This document shows positions 26,215-41,200 of a stretch of 64,000 bases of DNA, piece by piece. The notes under the pieces are model-generated. The model was not told where the DNA came from. It saw only the letters and a list, made by a program, of their open reading frames with translations, and ran no database searches. A program made the translations under genes and the position numbers. The number at the start of each line of letters is the position of its first letter. Positions within the stretch are counted from its first letter, which is position 1. This DNA is from Vanilla planifolia (lineage: Eukaryota > Streptophyta > Magnoliopsida > Asparagales > Orchidaceae), in assembly GCA_023846275.1 (NCBI GenBank), contig CM043872.1, forward strand, positions 26,147,670-26,211,669, in the 5' to 3' direction.

Positions 26215-29200
26215 ATGGCGGATACAAATTCGAGCTCTTCTCCCGTTTCAGGCGCTCGTAATTCGCCATCGTCGGTGGGTTTTCTAGCTCTGGATTCTCT
26301 GTTATTTTAGAGATGTTCTTGATGTACCGTGAGTTTGTTCTTATGCCGTGGCAATGATTCTTTGAGCCGTTGGGGTTATATTTACTACACTCTTTATTTC
26401 TGGTTTCAGAAGAAGGATGACCTGCGCCCTATTGGGGACAAGATTTTGGTGAGCAGCCATTTCTTCTAGGGCGTTCACCTGCCGTTGAATTCATGCCTAC
26501 CTGTTCAATTTAAATTTTCGTGGTTCCTCGTTGATGTTCGATTAGAGTTATTTCATGGCAGGATCTGAATGTTTCGCAGTCAGAGTTGCTGGGTAGGCTT
26601 CAAATAATGAAACAGGTGATTATCGGTTGTTCCTTCAGTTGCTAGTTTTTATCTAGCTTGATTTGGGAATTTTCCCTGAATAACCCACATTTTGGGTGAT
26701 GTGTGTTATGGCAGGATTTGCAAGACTGGAGAACTAAGTTGGATACACAAGTTAAGACGTACAAGGAAGTTAGTATTCTGACTTCTATTCACGCATTAAA
26801 AATCAGTCGTTATGTAACGCATAATAAAGCTTGATCAATGCCAAGAAGATACTTGAAGGATATACTTTATTTGAAATGCTTCATATTTCTTGTTATGTAG
26901 GCTGTTGTGGTAAATCAATCAATGAACCTTATACTTTATAAAGTTGGCGGATGTTCTGTGTATGATTTTGCAAAAGAGCCTGCCAAGTTGCTGATGGCAA
27001 TGTTCTTGTCTATTCGTTTGTTAATGTTTAGTTAGTATTTGTTTTTATTTACCCTTGTAACCATTTTCGAACTATTGTGGCAACAAGGTATTGTTTTACA
27101 GAGTTCCATTTGATTGAAAGAAAAATAATCTGAGAACACATTGTGAAGGTTAATCTGATTTTTGAATTATCTGCTTATATGTGTTTTTGGTTTGATTGCA
27201 TATGGAATCCAATAAAATTGTATTGGTTTGAAAAACACAAATCATTGGCGAAAATTAGAAGCTATAATTCTGTAGGATGATTATGCAAGTTAAGAATATC
27301 TTGACAAAACTAGTTGGTTTTAAACTTTGGTAGAAATTTTAGGAACGTTGGTTATTTCTTTCTTTCTAAAGTTAGATTAGAATACTAATAAGTTTCTAGA
27401 GATGAGATTCTTATAAGTTATTAGTTGATGAAACAAATTTGTTGTTCAAATGGGTGAACATTTTTTAATTTTTCTGTTTTGTTGTCATTATTGATTTCCT
27501 TGCATGAATTGGTAACTATATAGCTAATGAGACATTTTATTTGGCATAAAAAGTGGGAATATATAGATTATGTGGAAATAGTTGATTAGTTTCTTATGTT
27601 CTAATTTAGTGATAAAAAGTTATATCTATGAGAAAATAGCATTTCTTAGCTTTAAAACTATGATTAGTTTAATAAAACTGTTTTCATCACTTGATGTTTT
27701 AGAATTTATATGGTAACAATTCAAGTTTGAGAAAGTTTTAGCTCTATTAAAAAATTGAATGTTTGAATTTGGAGTTTAGTTGAGATTGATTTGATTAATG
27801 CCACCAATTTGATGTTGCCCAAGTTTAGAAAAGAAAATTTCCAAAATAAGAGTTGGGGCTTGTTTTATAATGTTGAATCTGATATGCTATATAAAGAATC
27901 TACTATTGTATAATTTACTTAAAGCTCAAAGTAAAAAAAATTGTATTGTGCTGGATTTAGTATCTAAACCTGTAGCATTTACTTTATAACTTCTTTTGCT
28001 ATGCTAGTGTTGAGGTTTTCATATATTATTTATTTAATATTGTTTCTTTATCAATTTTTACTTTGCTAAAAACATTTTGAGTATAAATTGTAGAAAATAT
28101 TAGTTGAAAATTTGGTTTGATACAATGGGGTTGAGTTGTGGCTCAACTCCTCTTCCATTTGAGTAAAGCTCTGAACAAGTTTTTTTTGAATTTTAGGTAT
28201 ACTCATTGTTCATAGAAGTTACCATCCTTATGCTTTTTGAACAATGGTTCTTATCTTTGAAGAAGAACATTTTTTAAGAATTGTCTTTGTATCATCAGGA
28301 AAAGGCTTCAAGGGTTGATATTTTCTATCTAAAAAGGGATTACATTGTTATACTTGGGAAATTTGAAGGTCTGATATACAAGTAACATGCAGAAATCCTT
28401 GCAATGTTTTTGGCATTTTAAAGGCTGTATAATGTTCATATAAGATTGTTTTTTTATTGAAAATGTTCAAAAAGTATCTTTGAAGTTCACAAGGCTAGTG
28501 TAATTAAGAGAATTTTCTTTTGCATAAATCACATGTGAATTCAAGCTTGGATTTATCATTAGGGGTAGTAGATGCAATCTTTTGTTTTAGGATTAGGGGT
28601 GTCAACATTGTTGTCTATCTTTTAGCTTCAGGAGAAAATGATTTATAATTGTTTAATTTTCCCATTTGCAATTGTAGAAGATCTAATCCAAATTTTTAAT
28701 GTACAATTGTTGCCACGTTAACTAATTTTGTGCAGCACTGGATATATCAAATAATGTCAGGTAATGTTGGACAATATTGGATTTATATCAAACAATCTCG
28801 ATAATTGACCATTACTTCAAACAAGTAGCAGGCACAATTGACCAATCTAACTGGGAACTAGGTACTTTTCTGATCCAGCTTTTGCATTTGACTTGGTTTC
28901 TCCCCACATTGATGAAAAACGGATAGACTGGATGTACTGGTTGGGTTAAAAGTTAATGGTTTTATTGGGATCGTTGATTACATAATAAAAATTCCATTAA
29001 AACCTGAATAGAGTAATATGATTGACTTTTTTTATCCTTTATATTTCAATATTGCTGTTGTTATGTATAGTCACTTTCATCAAATTTTTTTAAAATATTA
29101 TCTATATTATATTTTTTATATTTTATTGATAGAAAATACATGTAAACTTATATGATATTGCTTAGCATGAGTGAACTGATTGGTTTGACAGACAAGTGAT

Positions 29201-32200
29201 TACTTTCTTCTCCTACTTGGTTCTTAGGAAATTGGTCTAAAGCCCTTGCATGGAGGTTCTCCACTTTTAGAGTCCTTATCTAGGGATGCTTCTCTCATCA
29301 TTCGTTCTTCAATTTGCCCTCATTGGTGGAGCTACTGATTTTTTTTGCTTCTCGCTATCAAATGGTTGATGCTTTGAACAATGTTAGGCATTCTTCTTCC
29401 TTGGATGCCTTATTAAGTGTTGGTGCCTTAATTTTGGTGGAAGATTCTTTTCTAAATGGTGAAATATCTTCAAGCATGTTGTTAGAATTGCCTCATTATT
29501 TTGACCATCATCTCAACATGCTTTAGTAAAATATAAAGTACTTGCTTTGGCATTACCATGGAGCATCTTTTGATGTGGTTGTAAACTTGTGCTTTTATAA
29601 CATTACTTGTGGATTCCTCCATGTTTATAATAAGATTTTTAGAAACATTAATATAACATTTTTTGTAGATGCTTCCATGATGGGTATAAGATATTTAGAA
29701 ACTTTGATCATACATGTATCCTTTGATGTGGTTGTATACATTTCCTTATTCCTCCATTACAAGAACGAGATTATTTGAAACTTTGATAACTAGAATTGAA
29801 GATAAGCAATTATGGTTCCTATATCAGTTTCCATATTCTTGTTGAATGAGCTTTTAAGAAAAAAAAAATAAGCCTGAATTGTCATTTAAATATTCTAAAT
29901 ATATGATTAGTTTAGCTTTGAGAGTTTTAGTGTCTTTGTTCTTCCCAATGTAGTGAAAACACTAGCCTAAGATGAGTAAGGCTCAAATCTCTATGAATAA
30001 TGTCCTCACATAGGACAAAGAGAGGTTTTTGGATGACACTTCGTTGGAAGCATTCAATGATGAAATGGAGTCTGATTTTGGTGATTAAATTTTGTTGTTT
30101 AACATTGTACCCCCCTTGCAGGGAGCTTATGAAGTTGTGGAAGGTTTAAATGTTTTTGTCAACTTATCTAGCCTTTATTGAGATGAGCTTGGGTCATCTT
30201 TTTGAGGAATAATGACTAACCAATTCATAGATTTAGAAGGTTAGGTTTACCTATCATGTCAAATATTTGTTGGGCTAAATTTTTTTAAATTAAGTCCATT
30301 GATATGATGACATTAATAGTATTTGCGCTATAATATGCTTCATATGCGAGCAAACTATATGTTGATTTACAAAAAATTATCACATGATCAACAAATTAAC
30401 ATACGGTCTTCCACAATACAAATTTTGGTTACCTTTCAACTATTTTTTTTTTCAGGGTGTCATTAGCACACTCCTCTTTAGGTATGAAATCACAACCATT
30501 GCTTGGTGCCATGATTTTTTTTGCTTAATATTAGTTGTGCAAAATTTCAAAAAAAGTTTGAATGCCTTTAAATGGTTCAAAGTCGGTGATGATCTTGTCA
30601 CCTTCAGGAGCTAGAAGTGTTGCGGGCAGAAACTTTTTGAAAAAAGGGAGATTGTCAAAGGAAGGCAAGGGATATTTAGATTTTGTTTCCAAATTTTCTT
30701 GTGTTTATTTGGACAAAAAGGAGCTGAATTAATGTTGTTTTATTTCGGAACACTGGTGAACTAAGGTTTAGCTTTGGTATTGTCTATTACCCATGTTGTT
30801 AATCATTCTGTTGGGGTTGAACTTTTGGAAGTAAATATGCCGCTTTTATGTTGGCAGGGCCTGCAATGTGTTGTCCACTTCAAAGCATGATGGAATTCAT
30901 GAATTAGGTTTGATTATGTCCTGTAAATTTTTTGTTTTTTTTTTGCTGGTCTTGTCAACACTTTTTTATTGAGTGATCAAATGATGATTTTTTTAAAAAA
31001 ACTAATAAAATTGAAGGACTATGGTTTGATGTCTTGACTTGGCTTCTTTTAAGCTGCTCAAAAGGCAGCCGTTGAGCTTGGAAATAAGATTTGGAAGGTG
31101 TCTTGTGAGAATTAAAATAACCATTTGAGCTCTTAATGAGATTAGTTGGAGAATAAGTGGACTGAGGGCAAGTTTCTTTATCGGCAAAAAAGATTATTTC
31201 TTGAAGAATTTGAGAACACATAGAGGAGAGGAACTCATTATGAAGAATATTGAGTATGAATAAACAAATATGAGGTAGATCTACATGCCTGTGACTAATT
31301 GAGAGACGCTGATGAAAGGGTATGTAGAATCTGCCACGTTGGTTGATTGGTTTTGAATTTGTTCACTTGGCCTTGGATATATGATGAGAGACTTTTTGCA
31401 GTCCTTAAAAGAACTAGTCATCTTCTCTGGAATGGAATATCTTATTTCAATGTTCTTTAGGACCATATTATAGGTGCTCTTTTACTCTCCTTATGCTTTT
31501 CATTACATCATTAAATTCATGCTGAGATATACTAGGTACGTGTATAGGGGGTTCCTTAGTTGTTGAACTTTCTGGAGTAGGTTTCTAGATATGTATTCTT
31601 TCTAAAACCGTGGAAGTTTTTCTACATTGAGATCTACTCTTTATCCATGAGGTTTGTGAAGAGGAAAAAATTGTTTTTTTCTCCTTCGAACTAAATTGTT
31701 CAAGGGCCAGAGATTTGTGTGTTTAGCTGCTGGGATTGAGATTGCTTTTTATTCTTGTTTACTTTCATCTCTCTATGTTACATGAGGTATACAAGAGACT
31801 TGCCCAACACAATGCCAAACACACACTTCTCTGGTTTAAGGCATCGATCTTAATTCACATTTCTTTGATTTTAATAAACTTTTATGAAAACGATGCTGCA
31901 TGAGGGAGGTTGTATGTTTCCTATCATGTAAGATTCTTTTTTGATGTTCGGCATATAGGTTTATGTTCTCATAACATATTCAATTGGGTGCAACTAATAG
32001 GTAATTTAGGTTGTGTACGCCCGTTCGTTTCTTGTAACATTTTGCTTTATTTGCAGGAGCTCACTGTGCTCAATAAGGAATTGAATTCTGATCTTGAACA
32101 GTTGAAATCAGTTAAGTTGAATTTGACTTGTAGTTTCTTTTCAAACCTTTTGCTTAAAATTCACTAAGTGTTTTTTTCCAGGGCTTACAACAGCTGAGGG

Positions 32201-35200
32201 TCACCCTTCAACAACAGCAGGATCATATCTCGGATAACTTGAAAAACTTGGGGGTACTATACCCTTTTCTTTTGTCTGAAGTAAATTCATAATATTTCAT
32301 TTCTAGTTCTATTCAACTTTATATAAATTTTCATGCACATTAAAAAGCTTACTTTGACATAATGATTATGCTGTTGAAGATTACTTGCAAGATGCTTGTT
32401 AACATCCAAGCTAGAGGCCATTACAAATTTTAGAAATTTATGATAATTCATTAAAAAAGTATTATTTATTGTATTGTGTGTAGTTTTTAATTTCAAAGTA
32501 TCTTTTAAAGTTTTCTTAGAATGATATTTTATAGAGGTTGGGTGATATAAGAGAGAAGAAGAAGAAGACATTGAATATGATTGTAAAGAAAAGTATGAAA
32601 TTAATGAAGAGTAAATAGAATTTGAACTATAAATGCAATGACAATATTATTTATAATAGTCCATCACATGAAGTATAACAGGAATGTCCATATAAAGCTA
32701 GCTTTGGGCTATTCAAGGAACAAATATTTAAACACTTATTGGAGATTATAAATTAGCATTTTGCTCACTTGAATGAAGCTTCTAGTGTCATGAACGAATT
32801 GGAAGTTTCCAAGAGAGACTATTTGATAGCAAAGTGGTGTTAATGATTAGCTAGTTTATTAAAGTGGCTGTTGGTGGACATAGTGGAAGAATGTGAATAA
32901 CAATCTAACAAATCTGAAATTAAAGTAGTCTATTGCTATTTTTTGAGTTATTCTCTTTGACCTCATGCTTTGTGGGTGGAGTTTGGCTGCGTCCATTTTC
33001 TTTTATGATACTTTGGTGAACGTTGCAAGTAACACTTTAGAACTGCTTATTTGTACCGTATGTATAGGCCATTGTATGCATGCAGCACCCTTGCTAGGCC
33101 AACACTAACATGTAGTGCCCACACCAAGTCAACACCCCAACCCAGCAAATGTCTAAGCCTAGGCCTGTTTATCAAGGCTGCCTCGCTGGCACATTACCCA
33201 TGAGTGGCTGTGTCGCACTGCATATGCCTACACCTGTCTAAAAAGTAGCTCAAATTTTGTGTGCTAGACCTAAACTTGCAAAATGAATAATGTTAGCCAA
33301 TTGCAAAGTGAATAATAAATTTCTAATTTGTGCAAAGTGAATAGTGATAGGCTTGATTACACTACCTCTATTATTTGGTATCAAAGCCAAAGTTGATTTC
33401 AAGAGTCTTTACAAGAAAAAATTAGCTTCAAAATGAGTCTTAACCACGTTATTAATAAGAGGAGAAAAGACAAATGACACTTAGAGTTACAAGAGTAGAA
33501 CAAATAGAAAATTTGTTAAAATTAGCTGAAAAATTGAACATAACTAACAAAACAATGCCAAAAGAAATGCATTACGAATTGCAAACTTTCAAGTATGACA
33601 TGAAAAGTGTCATGTAAAATTTGTGGAATAACTTGCAAACCTAAATGTAAAATTTTGCTATTATGTTTTAACACGAACAAACGGGTCCTATTCTGTGAAA
33701 TAGAGTTTCTTTTAGCAAGGGTCAATTATGTAGGATATGAAGAAATTATTACACATGATGAAGAGGGTGAAGTGCATGCAGAATAAATATAATTTAGATC
33801 ACAAATGCAAAGAAAGTATCTATCACAGGTTTATCCAATGATGTATGATAGAAATTCCCATATGGAGCTAGTTTTTGGCCAACCAAAGAATAAACATTTG
33901 AACACATAGAAGAAATTATTATTAGTATTGTACTCACTCAAATGAAACTTCTAATGTCAAACTATTTTGTGGTTTTCCAGAAAGACTATTTGATAAAATA
34001 GTAGTGTTAGTGGTTAATTTATTAAAGTGGGCATTAATGGTTGTTTACTTTGCAAAAATGGGTGTTAGTGGATATAGTGAATGAACATGTATAAGAGCCT
34101 AAAAATCTAAAATAGAAGTATATTGTTTGTTTTTAATTAAAGTAATGTTAGTGGTTAGTTAATTTATTAAAGTGAATGTTAATAGTTGGTTACTTTGTAA
34201 AAGTGAATATTAATAGATATAGTGAAGGAATATTTATAAGAGGCTAAAAATCTAGAATTAAAGTATATTGTTTGTTTTGAGTTATTCTAATTGAACCCTT
34301 GATAGTTTTAATTTAGGCTAAGATTGGTGTCTTCTTCTTTCTTCTATGACACTTTGGTGAGTGTTATGTGACGCTTTGCAATTACAACTGATCGCACATC
34401 TAGGCCACTCTTGCATATGGTACTTGCACTAGACCAACTCCTACTTCTTATGCATCCAAGCCATTGCCCGTGAATAGGGCTCACCTTACTTGTGCATTGC
34501 CCACATGCTTTTGCTCAATGCATAGTGCATGTCTGCCAGCTTGTATGCTGCATTATGCACGCTATGCCTGTCCGAACTCCTGCACCAACTCCATGTGCCA
34601 AACCGAACCTTGCAAAATGAATAGTGTCAATCAAATACAGTAATTTGCTAACTTATAAACAATACCAATCTTGATTACACCACTTTTTCAGTGTGTGAGG
34701 GTAAGAAAGTGGATATATTTTGATTGCCTTATTGTAGTAATTGCAAGCAACTTTTCTGAAAATGAAAGGGTTGTTTGCTTAGCACAATGGTACCAATTAT
34801 ATGATCCTTATGCCTTGGGGATTTTTTTAACTATGAAAGATTGGGAGTTGTGTCGGTTGCTTCATCGAGTGAGGGGCAAGATTTCTTTATAATTTAGGAA
34901 CTCTAAGTTAGCGAAATTTTTCTTTTCTCACAATTTTATGAAAAATGTTTTGATGATTCAATCTATGTTTTCTTTCTAAGTTTTGGTTTTGGTAGTTTTG
35001 ACTTTAGTTTTTTTTTAATTATTGTAATAAAATTTTAAGAATAGAAAACAAAATTATATGTTGAAAATCAAAACAATAAGTAAATGTATCATTTTTTATT
35101 GATAGAATATTATATCACATAAATTAAATTTAAAATTTAAAATAAAATATTTTTTGATATGCTAATGAGTACATTGGAAAGTTTAAGGTTTACTTTAATT

Positions 35201-38200
35201 TAATATTCACAGTAAAAAATCTAACACAACATTTATAATGAAAAAAATAATTCCATCACATGCATTATAAAATCTTTTTATTGATTTTACTTAAAAAAAT
35301 AAAATAGAAAAAGAAACCTTTGTTTTTTAAAAAAAGAAATTATAGGTGTTGGCATTCAATTGAGAACCTCTTTATAAAGATGAAAGCTTCAAATGCTCAG
35401 CCTACTCTGTTATGCCACTTTCTTTTTGGTGGTACTTATAATCTATTTAAAAATTCAAAAATCCTTAACATTGTTAGAAAACAAACTGATCTGTTGAAAG
35501 GAAAGTATAAATCAATTTATGAAAAAACCCATAAAAAATTGTTGTTTTGTATCGGTTTTTGGCACGTAGTTCATTGTTTTAGACATTCATTTGGTTTGTT
35601 TGACTTGATGTTTTCTTAACACAACAAAAAAGGGTATCTAGTAGTATGCAAACTTGTGTTTCAAATGAAATACTTAAAATAATGTACCCTTCCTTGGACT
35701 ACTAAATTTTCCCTAGTACATAATTGAATAAAGGTTTTGGTCAACTTCTCTTATGTAATATTATTGATTTTGATGAGATTGATATTCCTTGCAACGTTTT
35801 TTCTTTGTGAATATTCTTTGTTTTTACAACCTTAAGCATAATCCACCACTTTCCCACTTTTCTTGGTGAGACAATATTAAGAAAATTTGTTGGTAGTGGA
35901 CGAATTTGATGATTAGACCAATGTCTGAAACTCAAATTTGATTTTTGTTTTTTTTATTTTATTTTATGGTGTTTTGGTTTATGCATTTTGGTAATTTTGG
36001 AATTTTTATTAGTTGTGACAATTATTTTTTGTTAATGGTTTAATATTATGTTATTTATAAAATTAGTTTTAAAAATACTGATTTGAATGATATTTGAAAC
36101 TAGTTATCTAAATATAAAGGTTATACATTTTAGTTTATTTCAAACTATTACTTTATATATTTATTTAATTGCGTAATTTATGAATTTAATTTTTTAAAAC
36201 TTTTTAATAATTTATTGTAAATAAGGTGAAATTAAAAATTTAAATTGAATTTTGATTTAAGTTTGAAAATTTGTAATTCGAAAATTTTTTTAGTTTAATT
36301 GGTAAATTGTCTCCCATAATAATGGTTGTTTTAGAAAATATAGCTATCATAAAAAATTTTCTATTAGTTATTTAATAGAATGCCCTATGGTATCTGAGTT
36401 GCGCATGAAAAGCATGTGGGTATTTTATTGTGGATTTTTTTTATTTGAGTGTGGTTATGTATAACTTTATTTATATGATACTTTATTATTTTGTATATGT
36501 CGATGCATATTGGTGGGTTACTTAACATATGGTCAACCAGTCTCTAAATCATTTGGATAACTATTCGGTAAAATGGCATGGTTCGTATGGGTGACATGTT
36601 GCATGCATAATGATCAAATTTGCGTATCGTGACTCCCAGTTTGATTGTCAAGCCATTAATCAAATCACTGTTTAGCTCAGTTGTTGAATTTATGGTCAAA
36701 TTCTTAGTTTCAAAGCTTTTAAAAAAGTAAAGTTTATCGAGATCATGACTTTCATTTTAACATTAATTGATTTATACTGTTTATACATCACATTATAATC
36801 AACAATTGAAAATTTCAAACTCAAATATTTAAGTTCTATCATTCATGGGTATGTGTGCATGCCAATAGATTTTACATTAATATTCTTAATTTGTTTGTGA
36901 AATCTTGAGATCATTGAGGGATCTTAGCTCTAGTGTATATTTAATCATAAAATACTCAAAGGATGTCTTAATTAGGAAGAAATAAATAACATGCTTTGTT
37001 CTAACAAAAATCTTTAAGAAGCTAATATAATTAGACATCTTAATTATGCTATTTAATTAGATGCTTCAACACATGGCATAGTTTTATCATTCCATCTTAG
37101 ATTAGTTTTCATGAGAAGGTAACTTAACAGATTTTAATGTTCATGGCCACAAACCTTCATATACACGTTTTATCAAGATGGTCTATTGTATTACCTAGAT
37201 AATATCTACATTTAACTGTATGATTTCAAGGTTATGCCTTGGATTAGTGAAGCTTTTGGTTAAACCTTCGATAAAAGTTAGATAGAAAGCTTCGGTTTGA
37301 CCTTAGGAGTGGGGCTAGGCTTGCTCGACCTAGGGGTTGATTGTTCAGTTGGATGTTGGCAAAACACTAGGCATAGCTTAGATTATTTTTGTACGATCAT
37401 TAGTAGTGCGGTTTTTACTCTTATGCCATTTTTTGGACACCATACAAAGTGATCTAGGGATTGTGTGTGGTGTAGAAAAGTACTTTAGAAAAGTTACCAT
37501 GAGAGGTTCTTATATATCTTGGTTTCTCTTAGTTGAATTTCTATTAGTTATTATTAGCCTCCCTTAATGGATTATTTTTGAACTTCTAATGTTGAGGAAC
37601 ACATGGTGTGCCTTGATAAGTCAAAATACCAACCCTCATAGCAAATTCCTCAGACTTAGCTTGTTGTACTTTAGCCATCACATCTTAAAGCGTTGGGTCC
37701 TCTCGGTGAAATGCCTTTAGCTCATTTAACCAATCAGCATGAATAGTAAGAGAATTGAGTCGAGCCTCTAAGGTTTGTACTACCAGTTGATAATGAATCT
37801 TGTCAAAATCAAATAGAGCTTCTCTATCATTGTGATAATGAAGTAACATCATTACCACTAAAATAAAAAATGCAAATAGAATTGATGAATAGTTAAATGC
37901 TCCACAAAATAGACCTAGCTCTTATCCCATAGCTTGCATTTAAAATAAGGGACATTGAGTCAGAGCTCAATAGGTTATCTTCAAATCATACTGAAAAATG
38001 AACATGTAGTAATAAGGGACTATAACAAATTTGTATAAGTGTAGCATAATCAATATTATGAATAACTATACCAATAGACATATGTTTGATTTCCAAGCCA
38101 ATTATTACATGAGAACTATAGAATCAATTGCCCATATGACAAGTCCAAAGACTTATTTAATATCTATTTGAATCTCTCAAATCTTTATCACGATATAATC

Positions 38201-41200
38201 ATAGTGTTAGATGCATCAATTGGATTCTCAGTGCCCCACTAGTAATCTGAAACTCCCTCCAAGTCTCCAAAAATCATTGTGTACAAGGCTTGCCGCATTG
38301 GTTTCTCTTTCTATATTATTTGGCATCGTTCATCTGGTTACTTTTTACATGAAATAATTACCTCTTTATTAAGCAAATGATATGTAGTCGCGTTATAAGT
38401 CTCTTACCATGTGATATGGCAGACTTCTCCTAACTGCACCATTCATATTATAATGATTACCACCTTATCAAGCAACTGGCATGCAACCATACTAGAGTCT
38501 CTTACCACTTGATCTGGAACACCTCTCTCAACTACACAAAAAACGATTACCTTCTTATTCGATAGGAGTTAAATTTCTGTCTTGTCATTCATTGGCTTGA
38601 GTGTCCCAAACCAGGGTTTCACTGTATCATAAGATCACTAAAACCGTTTTACCATATTATGATTGATGCAACTCGTTAATATCCATTTAGGCTTTCCTCA
38701 AAACCCTTTATCAATTGTCTTTAGTTTTTATCTATTATTTAAGATATTTAAAGGTTTTTTTTGAACCTTAATATAGCTATCTAGGTAGTTTAAGATTTTG
38801 TTTAAGCCCTAATTTAATTATCTAAGAACTTTAAGATTTCCTCTAAGCCTTAATTTTATCATTAGGGGTGCCTTGCCATGCCCAAATGTTACACAATAAT
38901 TAGTTTTTATCTTTAATCTTTGTCCTAATTTTATATGGGATCCTCTAGGACTATCTTGGCAATTTGGGCTACCCGTGTGCTCTCGCTTAAATCCACATTT
39001 TTGACTTTTATTCTTAGGTGCATTTTCTAACATGTGGTTCATTTTTAAGAGTTTAGGTTCATACGAGTTTCACTAGTGACTCATATCTTGTAGGCAAACC
39101 TGAGCCACTTCATCCATCCCAAAATTCTCTCATGGGCGACATACATCTCTTAGACTTCCATCCAGGGTGCCAATCGATGGCGTAAGAGACTAAACATGGT
39201 CACTGAGTGCCTCACCCAATAAATCAAGGCATGCCTATGGTTTAGCCAATATCATCATAATCAATTTTCCTTTTGTTTGAGCTTAGCATAACTATAAGAC
39301 CAAAAATGAGCCCTTCAACTTTTATCCAAGGCTTTAACCAAGGGCTTTATTAACTCTAAGGCCTTAACCATAGTAAGCACAAAGATTCCCTAATTGCTAA
39401 TGTTTATAATGACGATTAAAATTGGTGATTAAAGGAATAACTTATTAGTAAGAGATGTTAATCTATGATTACATTTTCCTATAGTGAGATGTACTTGCTA
39501 GGGATAAAAGATATTCATGTGATTTATTTAAATTTGATTGTAAAATTCTTATGAGGGGTGATTTGTTACATTTCAAATGTGTGGTCAAACAACTATGATG
39601 AATGGGATTTTTAAATGAAAATTATTAGAAGTTATTGATAACTCTAAGAAGAGAGGAATTGTGGAAAATTTTAAGTATGATCATGATTGTGATGAAGAAA
39701 TATGTTGTAGAATTTTATAAATTTTATATAATTATTTGAAAATATTTTGACGAAGAGAAAATGGATTGTATAGTACAATGAAGAGAGAAGTAAGAATTAA
39801 AGCTCAATCAAGTGTATCATACAATACCATTAAGGGTATCGTATGTTAAGATAGAATCTTTATTCTTGAATTGAATATGTTAAATAAGATAATGTTGTAC
39901 GAAATGGAACATCGTATTAGTACTATCCAGATGAACAATGCACTGTTTCAAGGCGTTGAACGAGTCCAATATGTTATGGAAAGGAATAATGGGATCATAC
40001 AGTATGATAGCAATAATTATACAGTACGATCAAGTGAGAGATTAGATTTAATTAAGAACTATAGTGAAATGGAATGTATAAATACAAATTGCAAGATTGT
40101 TCAAGTGCGACCAAAAGAGAAGTGAAAAATTAATAAAGTTTGATTGATGGACAAACTAATCATACAATATAGTTAATACGGCCATACAAGTATGGTAAGG
40201 TGAAAATTTGCATTGTACATGAAATTGTTCTTTATAATGTGAGAGGATTGTGCATGTCATACAAGTACTATGATGAAAATGTATTTGTATGATAAGAACT
40301 AATAATAGATTAAAACAACTATGAGCATATGGAATTTTTTGCTGTATTAGTACAAGTAGTAAAAACTAAAATGATTTTGAAATCCAAGCGGCAAACGGTC
40401 AAGAAAATCAACATTGGGCGAGTTCAGCTGACCTGAAACTGTCGGAGTTAAGTTGGAAGCGACGGTGAAAAGGCACTTAATTGGTCGGATGCAGTTGTTG
40501 GTGGAAATTAAACCACTAGAATTGTAAACGGTCGAAAGTTGTTAATAAACGCAGTTGAGGCCAAATATGGTAGGGTTTTTCGAGAAAATTTAGTGAGATT
40601 AGGCTCGATTAAGTGTGATAAAGTGAAATAAAAGAAGAAAGGAAATACTCTCAAATATTGATAAGAAATTCGAGAAGAGTTAGGTGCATGACTTAGGCAA
40701 ATACAATTGAAAAATTGCATAAGTTCTTTAGTATTGACAGCTTAGAGCAAATACCAAATCTTTGGAGGAGACAACTACGGTTTTGCTAGGTAGATAATTT
40801 TGTGCTTTATATATATCATTTACTAAATGTGTAATGTTGACTAAAAGTTTTAATGATGCAAGAAATGTTGGAGATAATTGTTCAGGTAAACTTGTTCAAT
40901 ATGTATATAATTGTTTGATGCTTGTAAGTTAAAAGTTAGTAATATAATTATTGTTTTATTAGAAATGCTAGAGATGCTTTTATAGAAGTTTTTATGCAAA
41001 GATTGATGTTGTTATAATGCTGTTTGTTAAAGCATGAAAAGGTTTAGAATTGTTTTCAATTGGAAGTTGTTGGATTTTTTTGCAATTTAGAATGCTTACA
41101 AATATGTTATGTTTCTATGATGTTGAACTTGATACATTGGCAGTTTAGTTAAACGTTACTTTTGTTCATATGAAGGTATATTTTTATATTCATGTTCACA

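Larger units (their letters stand above)
32669..34679 (+). mobile_element. Short non-autonomous LTR retrotransposon (TRIM/LARD-like)
   Basis: Two diverged direct repeats flank a short core. The left LTR is about 32669-33361 (tgaagtataac ... gattaca) and the right LTR about 33842-34679 (tgtatgatag ... gattaca). Shared landmarks include tccatata / cccatatg + gagct, agactatttgata, cttttatgatactttggtga versus ttctatgacactttggtga, and cttgcaaaatgaata. A primer-binding site follows the left LTR and a fragment of gag follows that. The right LTR is longer because of an internal duplication. There is no pol, so the element could only have moved with help. The LTRs differ at many positions and no clean target duplication is seen, so it is old. 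It lies in intron 6 of the coiled-coil gene. Confidence 0.75.
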
